This document shows positions 28,989-33,607 of a stretch of 33,607 bases of DNA, in pieces. The stretch is taken from the NCBI GenBank assembly GCA_009733775.1, contig WOGZ01000342.1, forward strand, positions 1 through 33,607. Direction: 5' to 3'. The notes below the pieces were generated by a model, which saw only the letters and a list, made by a program, of their open reading frames with translations, did no database searches and was not told the DNA's origin. How positions within the stretch are numbered: the stretch's first letter is position 1; each line of letters starts with the position of its first letter. A program made the position numbers and the translations under genes. Source of the DNA: Alectoria sarmentosa. Lineage: Eukaryota > Ascomycota > Lecanoromycetes > Lecanorales > Parmeliaceae.

Positions 28989-30992
28989 TCACGCCAATCT
29001 CACACCAGCCTGCCTATTCTTCTTCTGAGTAGTCCCCATGGCATTGTTCATCCCCGTCGCCTGACTGCTGTCCAGCGTACTCTGCGCTTCCCTCTTCTTA
29101 TCATCATCAATCTTCTTCAGATGCTTCTCCGTCTTCTGCTTCCCGCTTCCCTTGCCATGGAACTGATGGCTCAAATGCTTGAAAGCCTCTTTCTGATTCA
29201 TACTCCGGCCGAACTCGTCGACGTATTTGAGCTGCACGTCGGGTTTGTACTCGCGGTTGAAGACCTCGGTCATCTGGCGGGACTCGAGTTGGTCACGCAT
29301 CTTGTTTTCTTGTCGAGCGTACTCTTCTCGCTCACGAGCGGACATGCGGTCGAGTTTGCCCGTGGCTCGATCCCGCTCTCGTTGCTGGCGGGCTTTGGCT
29401 TCAACGGCCGCTTCGCGCTTTTGTTTTTCGGTGAGAAACTTGTGGCGGTCGCGGTGCAGGGCATTGATGTCGGTTTCTTTATCTTGCTTGATGAGGCCGC
29501 GTTGGGAGAGCATGGAGAGGGTGGCGCCGAGGCCTTGGGTTAGGGTCGCTTCGTCCTCCAGGCCGGTGTCGGTCATACCTGGCATAGCGGGAGTCGAAGT
29601 ATCGCGCTTGACGCGGACTTCCAGATCCTCGCCGTCTTCAATGTCGTTGTAAGATCGACCCATGTCTACGTCTCCATCTTCATCCTCGGGGGATGTCTCC
29701 TTCTTGGCTGGCGTAGCACTGTGAGCTTTGACGATTTGCGGTCGGGCTTTTTCTTCTTCTTTGCTCCGCGCTAGATTGGCCACGAATTCGGTAGTCTCGT
29801 CAATGACCATGCCACCCTCTTCATGTCTCTCTTCTTCCTCTGGCGTAGCGGCTTCCTCCCGGATCCTTTGCGCAATGTTTTCCGGCTTCTCCCTCTTCCG
29901 CTTTTTGAGAGCAGCTCGTCTCTGCACAGCTAGGGCGGCCTGAAGGTCTTCGTCATCAACAAAAGCGCTCTCGGCAACTTTGGGTCGAGCATCTGGTGTC
30001 TGTGCGTTGCCACCATCAACATCCATGACATCGCCGTTCGTTTGTGTGCCGTTGCTTGTCTCAGCTGGGAACATGTCATCTTCATTGGTAGTCCTCTGTC
30101 TCGTAGTTTTGGCCTTCTTTTTCTTCGGCTTCTTGATCTTGGATTCTGTTATCTCTGTGTAGTCTGATGTGGGCGCGTCTTTTAGAATATCAAGACTTAT
30201 GGCTGTAGCTTTCAGCTTCTTCCCAACAGCTTGCTTCATCGCTTCACGCTCTTCCAAGGAAGCTCCCTGCCCGTCCAACGTAAATCGCTTTCGCTTTTTG
30301 CCATCGATCGTCTCGTCATAATGTTTCAATATCGTAGAGCCACCTTCTTCATTTTCGGCATGGGGGTCGTAGACAGGCTTCTTGATCTTTGAGCTCAATC
30401 TCTCGGTCAGTGCTTCCCGCTCTTTCAGGTCCAAGTTCTCCAATTCATCCCCTTCCTCTTCATTCTGATCAATCGTAGAATCTTTGAGTGTCAGAACCTG
30501 CTCTTCACCACCCTCAAAGTCTTCCAGCTCATGGGCAACTTTGACACCAGCGAGGTCCTCAGCAGTGTATTCTGGTGCATTTTCCCGTTCCGCCAACTCC
30601 TTCTCCAGCTTCGCCAACCTCTCTTTCTCAAGTCTCTTCCTTCTTTTCTTCTGCTGAAGCAACCAGGTCTTGGTATCGAGATCTTCCTTCTCATCTGCCT
30701 CGCCTAATCCCTTTCCTTCCAATTTGGAAAACTTTTTGGCGGCATCTCGAGCTTTCTTGATGGCCTCATTCTTCGCTTCTCGTTGCGCTTTAGCATCTGC
30801 TTCTTTCTGCAGCTTATTCCAATTGTCGTACCCTTGTGCTTGCCTTGATTCTAGTGTACTGCCTTTCTCCTCTTCCTCCTCCGATGAGCTCCCGGCGCCT
30901 TTGGAGGCTTTGAATTGGGGTCCACCGCCTGGGACAGGGAGGAGGGTCATCCCGAGGGATGCCCGGATGCGGTTGGTCTCTTCGATGTCCAT
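28989..30992 (-). CDS. SNU66: U4/U6.U5 tri-snRNP protein SNU66/SART1
   Basis: SNU66/SART1 is a tri-snRNP component needed to form the catalytically active spliceosome. The intronless frame is 667 aa, between yeast Snu66 (about 590) and human SART1 (800). It begins MDIEETNRIRASLGMTLLPV, matching the conserved N-terminus IEETN-x-IR-x-SLG-x-x-PLPVPG. Charged coiled-coil segments follow (EKERLAKLEKELAERENAPE), then the conserved TLKDSTI motif with downstream NLDLKEREALTERL. Near the C-terminus are LSMLSQRGLI and YVDEFGRSMNQKEAFKHLSH, then QFHGKGSGKQKTEKHLKKI, the family hallmark of SART1. A possible leader intron begins at 31080 (GTGAGT on the minus strand) but no good acceptor is seen. Confidence 0.94.
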   Translation of the reverse strand: MDIEETNRIRASLGMTLLPVPGGGPQFKASKGAGSSSEEEEEKGSTLESRQAQGYDNWNKLQKEADAKAQREAKNEAIKKARDAAKKFSKLEGKGLGEADEKEDLDTKTWLLQQKKRRKRLEKERLAKLEKELAERENAPEYTAEDLAGVKVAHELEDFEGGEEQVLTLKDSTIDQNEEEGDELENLDLKEREALTERLSSKIKKPVYDPHAENEEGGSTILKHYDETIDGKKRKRFTLDGQGASLEEREAMKQAVGKKLKATAISLDILKDAPTSDYTEITESKIKKPKKKKAKTTRQRTTNEDDMFPAETSNGTQTNGDVMDVDGGNAQTPDARPKVAESAFVDDEDLQAALAVQRRAALKKRKREKPENIAQRIREEAATPEEEERHEEGGMVIDETTEFVANLARSKEEEKARPQIVKAHSATPAKKETSPEDEDGDVDMGRSYNDIEDGEDLEVRVKRDTSTPAMPGMTDTGLEDEATLTQGLGATLSMLSQRGLIKQDKETDINALHRDRHKFLTEKQKREAAVEAKARQQRERDRATGKLDRMSAREREEYARQENKMRDQLESRQMTEVFNREYKPDVQLKYVDEFGRSMNQKEAFKHLSHQFHGKGSGKQKTEKHLKKIDDDKKREAQSTLDSSQATGMNNAMGTTQKKNRQAGVRLA

Positions 30993-31825
30993 GGCGGCTT
31001 ATGAGTGGACGTTGCAAAATAAAAGACAGTGAGAAATCGGGCAATGAAGACAAGTATGCCTGGCGCAAATAGTAACTCACTTGGAAGTCAGAGGTGAAGC
31101 AGAGATGTCTGATGAGGCGGCAAAATTCCGTAGCCGCCTAGCGCAGAAATGTCTTGGCGCACGTATAAAGAAACGATTTTTCGCTCTCGTTCTCTTCCAA
31201 AATAATATGAGATCTGTGTCAGTCTCCCGGAGCTCTTTTCCTTCGGGGCTAGTTGTCATTCGGTCGAGACTGACAACTCGACGTCAAGGAGCCGTTCCTC
31301 TGCGGAGAATTCTGATAGCGTCAATCTTCCGGTCGACAGATCTCAAATTAAACCGGTTGTCTTCGAAGCCTGAGCTCCCGTCAGGTGAGCTCGGTGGAGG
31401 GGGCTACTGAGGACGTCATATTCCACCACGTTCCCGAATGGGCGTCGTCTGATGAGGGTTGGGTAAAACGTACGTATAGAAATGCCTGTGAATTTCTACA
31501 ATTTATGCATGCTAACGTGCATCACAGCATGACTGTCTACATAATGAATTTTGCTGAATGTCAGACTAACGATTTGGAACATATTTTTGTTACAGTCCAT
31601 AACTAGTTGCAATTAATCAACAAAGTCAGGGAGAATAGAGGTAGTTCCCAGTGCAAATTCATATATTGCCCTCGGGCCACGATATACATTTCGCTATCCA
31701 GACACGTGCAGAGTTCGCAGTGAAGCCGGGTGTACCTCCAACGCCAACGCTATTAATCGAGCTATCTGCCTTTGAGACAACAAGTTGAACAACGTATCCA
31801 AGTCGTCCAAAATTCGTTCTGCCGT
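30993..31825. other. Intergenic region, no supported gene
   Basis: About 830 bp lie between the start of SNU66 and the 3' end of the cyclodeaminase-like gene, both on the minus strand. It should hold the SNU66 promoter and leader. The three open frames of 60-109 aa at 31077-31606 have no recognisable features. Confidence 0.5.
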
Positions 31826-33312
31826 TCAAAAACCCTCCACTCTAGTCCCCACCCCCCTCTCCATCGCCAACGCCACTAAATCTTCGCCAACACAGATATC
31901 CATAAGCCCAATTCCTACGCTCTTGTAGATAACATTTCCACCATCTAGCCACCTCCTGAGACCCTTCTCACCCTCTCCGGTCCCCATCTCAATTTCCCTC
32001 ATGCTTGCTTTTTTGACCATCAAGAGCTCTCCAATCTCCACAAGCTGCTCCGCAGTTATTCCCGCCTGGATGATTTCACCCGCCTCCTTCAGGCAGGCTT
32101 CGAGTGAATCTACTACAATGACACCTCCTTTGTTTGCGTGCTTATGATGGTGGTGTTTATGGTCTGGTGCGACAGCTTGGCTCAAAATATCAGGATGAAT
32201 CTCGCACATGTGGGGGCGATAGCTGCCTATAGCGCTTATGTATCTTCCTTTCTTTCTGCCTTCTGTGCTGGTAAGGTGTTCGGCTGGGAAAAGAGGGGAG
32301 GTGCTAGGCGTGCAAAGAAAGATGACATCTGCTTTGCGGATGTGTTGCTTCAATAGCCGCTGATATTCGCCAAACTCAGAGGAGACAATGCTGAAGGCCA
32401 ATTTCGAATTCGCGTTGCGTAGGTCTTCCCACTCGGGTGAGGTGTAGAATTCATGCATGAGGGCTTTTGCGCGGGCAAACGATCGGTTGATGATGTCGAC
32501 ATGGTGGATTTCGGATCCACGCAGCATAAGAGCGAGGCGTATGTGCCATTTTGCTTGCTCGCCTGCGCCGAAGACCGTGATGGAATGGACATTGGAACGG
32601 CGGTTGAAGATAATGGTTGAGGCCAGCGCAGTACGAAACGCTGTCAGTGCTTCCGCGTCGAGAAAGGCATAAGGTATGCCAGTGGAGGTGAGAAGCGTCA
32701 GAGAGCCTCGAGGTGTAGTGGTCTGGGAGGAAGCTACTGAAGGATCCGCAGACGGGGCGCTCGATACTGAAGATGTGTATGAGGCTAACGTTGTGGAAGA
32801 TCTTGAGCTAGCAATCGAGATCGAGGGCGATTTAGGAGCGGGAGAACCACTTCGCGGAGAATCGATGCTCAATTTGCTCAGACTAGGTGTAGACGAAGGG
32901 ACAGGCGCAGTGGCTAGGGTTATGATTTTGATGCCTCTGCTCGTGCTTGTACTGGCGGGCATGAAGAGAGTGGTTTGCTTGTTGGCAGCTGGGACAGCAA
33001 TGCGTTGAGGCTGGTTGGCGCTGCATCCAATCGTGCTTTCTTGCGTTCCTGTCGAATAGTCATGGAGGGCTTCCGCGAGGTTGTGCCTGGGTCACAGTTT
33101 TCCTGTCAGCAATGCTTATTTGAAGGTCTATCGAGTCTTGAAACATGTACCGAGGGTGAAGACTCCGAAGACATATCTCAAGACTCAAATTTCGATCCGA
33201 TAAAAGGATATTTGGACACGATATATACGTACTGCAGCTCAGCGATGTCATCACGAGTCAGGGTGATCAATAGGGAATGAATGTCCGTATTGGAAAGAAC
33301 AGTGAGGGGCAT
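31826..33312 (-). CDS. Ornithine cyclodeaminase/mu-crystallin family protein (PrnX-like)
   Basis: The family includes NAD(P)-dependent cyclodeaminases, ketimine reductases and fungal PrnX. Two exons (33233-33312 and 31826-33086) across intron 33087-33232 give 446 aa, against about 330-350 for classical members. Exon 1 encodes MPLTVLSNTDIHSLLITLTR and the join CA|G leads into HNLAEALHDYST. The Rossmann nucleotide-binding loop is VFGAGEQAKWH (about 198-208), followed by HHVDIINRSFARAKAL, ADVIFLCTPSTSPLF, YISAIGSYRPHMCEI and VVDSLEACLKEAGEI. The end reads VIYKSVGIGLMDICVGEDLV, typical of the family. Two insertions explain the length: a Ser/Pro/Thr-rich stretch at about 90-152 and a His cluster at about 336-343. 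The substrate cannot be told. The minus-strand start is at 33312. Confidence 0.88.
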
Positions 33313-33607
33313 GTTGGAGACCTGGCCGGAGCAATTCAGCGGTAGATACTATACATTATCTTCTTTCGACGCAGTAGGTCTTCACCCAGTACGTCTTGTA
33401 GGAATTGGGCAAGGATTCAAGGAGGTAGGGCAGGATACATGGGTCTCAGAACGTCACGAATTAGATATGGATGACAGGAGGGCCAAAACAGTGCTTTGTT
33501 ATAGAAGTACATAGCACGTGTGGGGTAGAGTGGAGGGGCTCAAGGGTTGTACTTTTAGCGTTTTCAAAACCAATTGGAATGTCTTGGCACTTTTCGTCGC
33601 AACACAC
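33313..33607. other. Upstream region of the cyclodeaminase-like gene
   Basis: The last 295 bp of the window lie upstream of the minus-strand gene and should hold its promoter. The open frame at 33281-33514 (+) is not supported. Nothing else is recognised. Confidence 0.4.

Overview
The window comes from a filamentous ascomycete (Pezizomycotina); I cannot place it at class or genus level. Genes are broken by short GT-AG introns, mostly 47-77 bp and often with a CTAAC/CTGAC-like branch site. Several genes belong to fungal families: a Ypd1-type phosphotransfer protein, a Mnn10/Mnn11-type GT34 enzyme, fungal Sec3 and a PrnX-like protein. Nothing bacterial, viral or transposon-derived was recognised. 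No tRNA, rRNA or CRISPR array was seen.

Layout, left to right. 1-125 holds two copies of a 43-bp repeat. 361-2491 (+) is an eight-exon major facilitator transporter. 2492-4358 has no supported gene but several short tandem repeats. 4359-5426 (-) is a GT34 mannosyltransferase homologue, divergent from a mitochondrial aspartate aminotransferase at 5868-7454 (+). 7455-9519 has no supported gene. 9520-10370 (+) is the histidine phosphotransfer protein. 10371-12227 has only one unrecognised open frame. 12228-12935 (-) is a putative secreted protein. About 13.26-14.16 kb is a strongly strand-asymmetric, minisatellite-rich block. 14666-15590 (-) is a thioredoxin-like secretory-pathway membrane protein, divergent from a single-pass membrane protein at 16046-17291 (+).

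17622-19406 (-) is an SRP40/Nopp140-type nucleolar protein, divergent from exocyst Sec3 at 19692-24309 (+). 24670-25785 (-) is mitochondrial ribosomal protein bL28m. 26873-27577 (+) is a tentative small secreted cysteine-rich protein. 27822-28738 (+) is a peptidyl-tRNA hydrolase 2 with an N-terminal membrane anchor. 28989-30992 (-) is the SNU66/SART1 tri-snRNP protein. 31826-33312 (-) is an ornithine cyclodeaminase/mu-crystallin family protein.

Most of the recognisable content is housekeeping: glycosylation, nitrogen metabolism, phosphorelay, secretion, ribosome biogenesis, splicing and mitochondrial translation. There is no evidence of a gene cluster acting in one pathway. The most interesting observations concern gene structure. 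The aminotransferase appears to need a 3-nt micro-exon (GAT) to encode an aspartate that is conserved as far as bacteria. The phosphotransfer gene has a long intron containing a possible 53-nt exon whose inclusion would truncate the protein before its active histidine. A thioredoxin-like protein has an expanded C-x3-C motif. The GT34 enzyme lacks a visible DxD motif.
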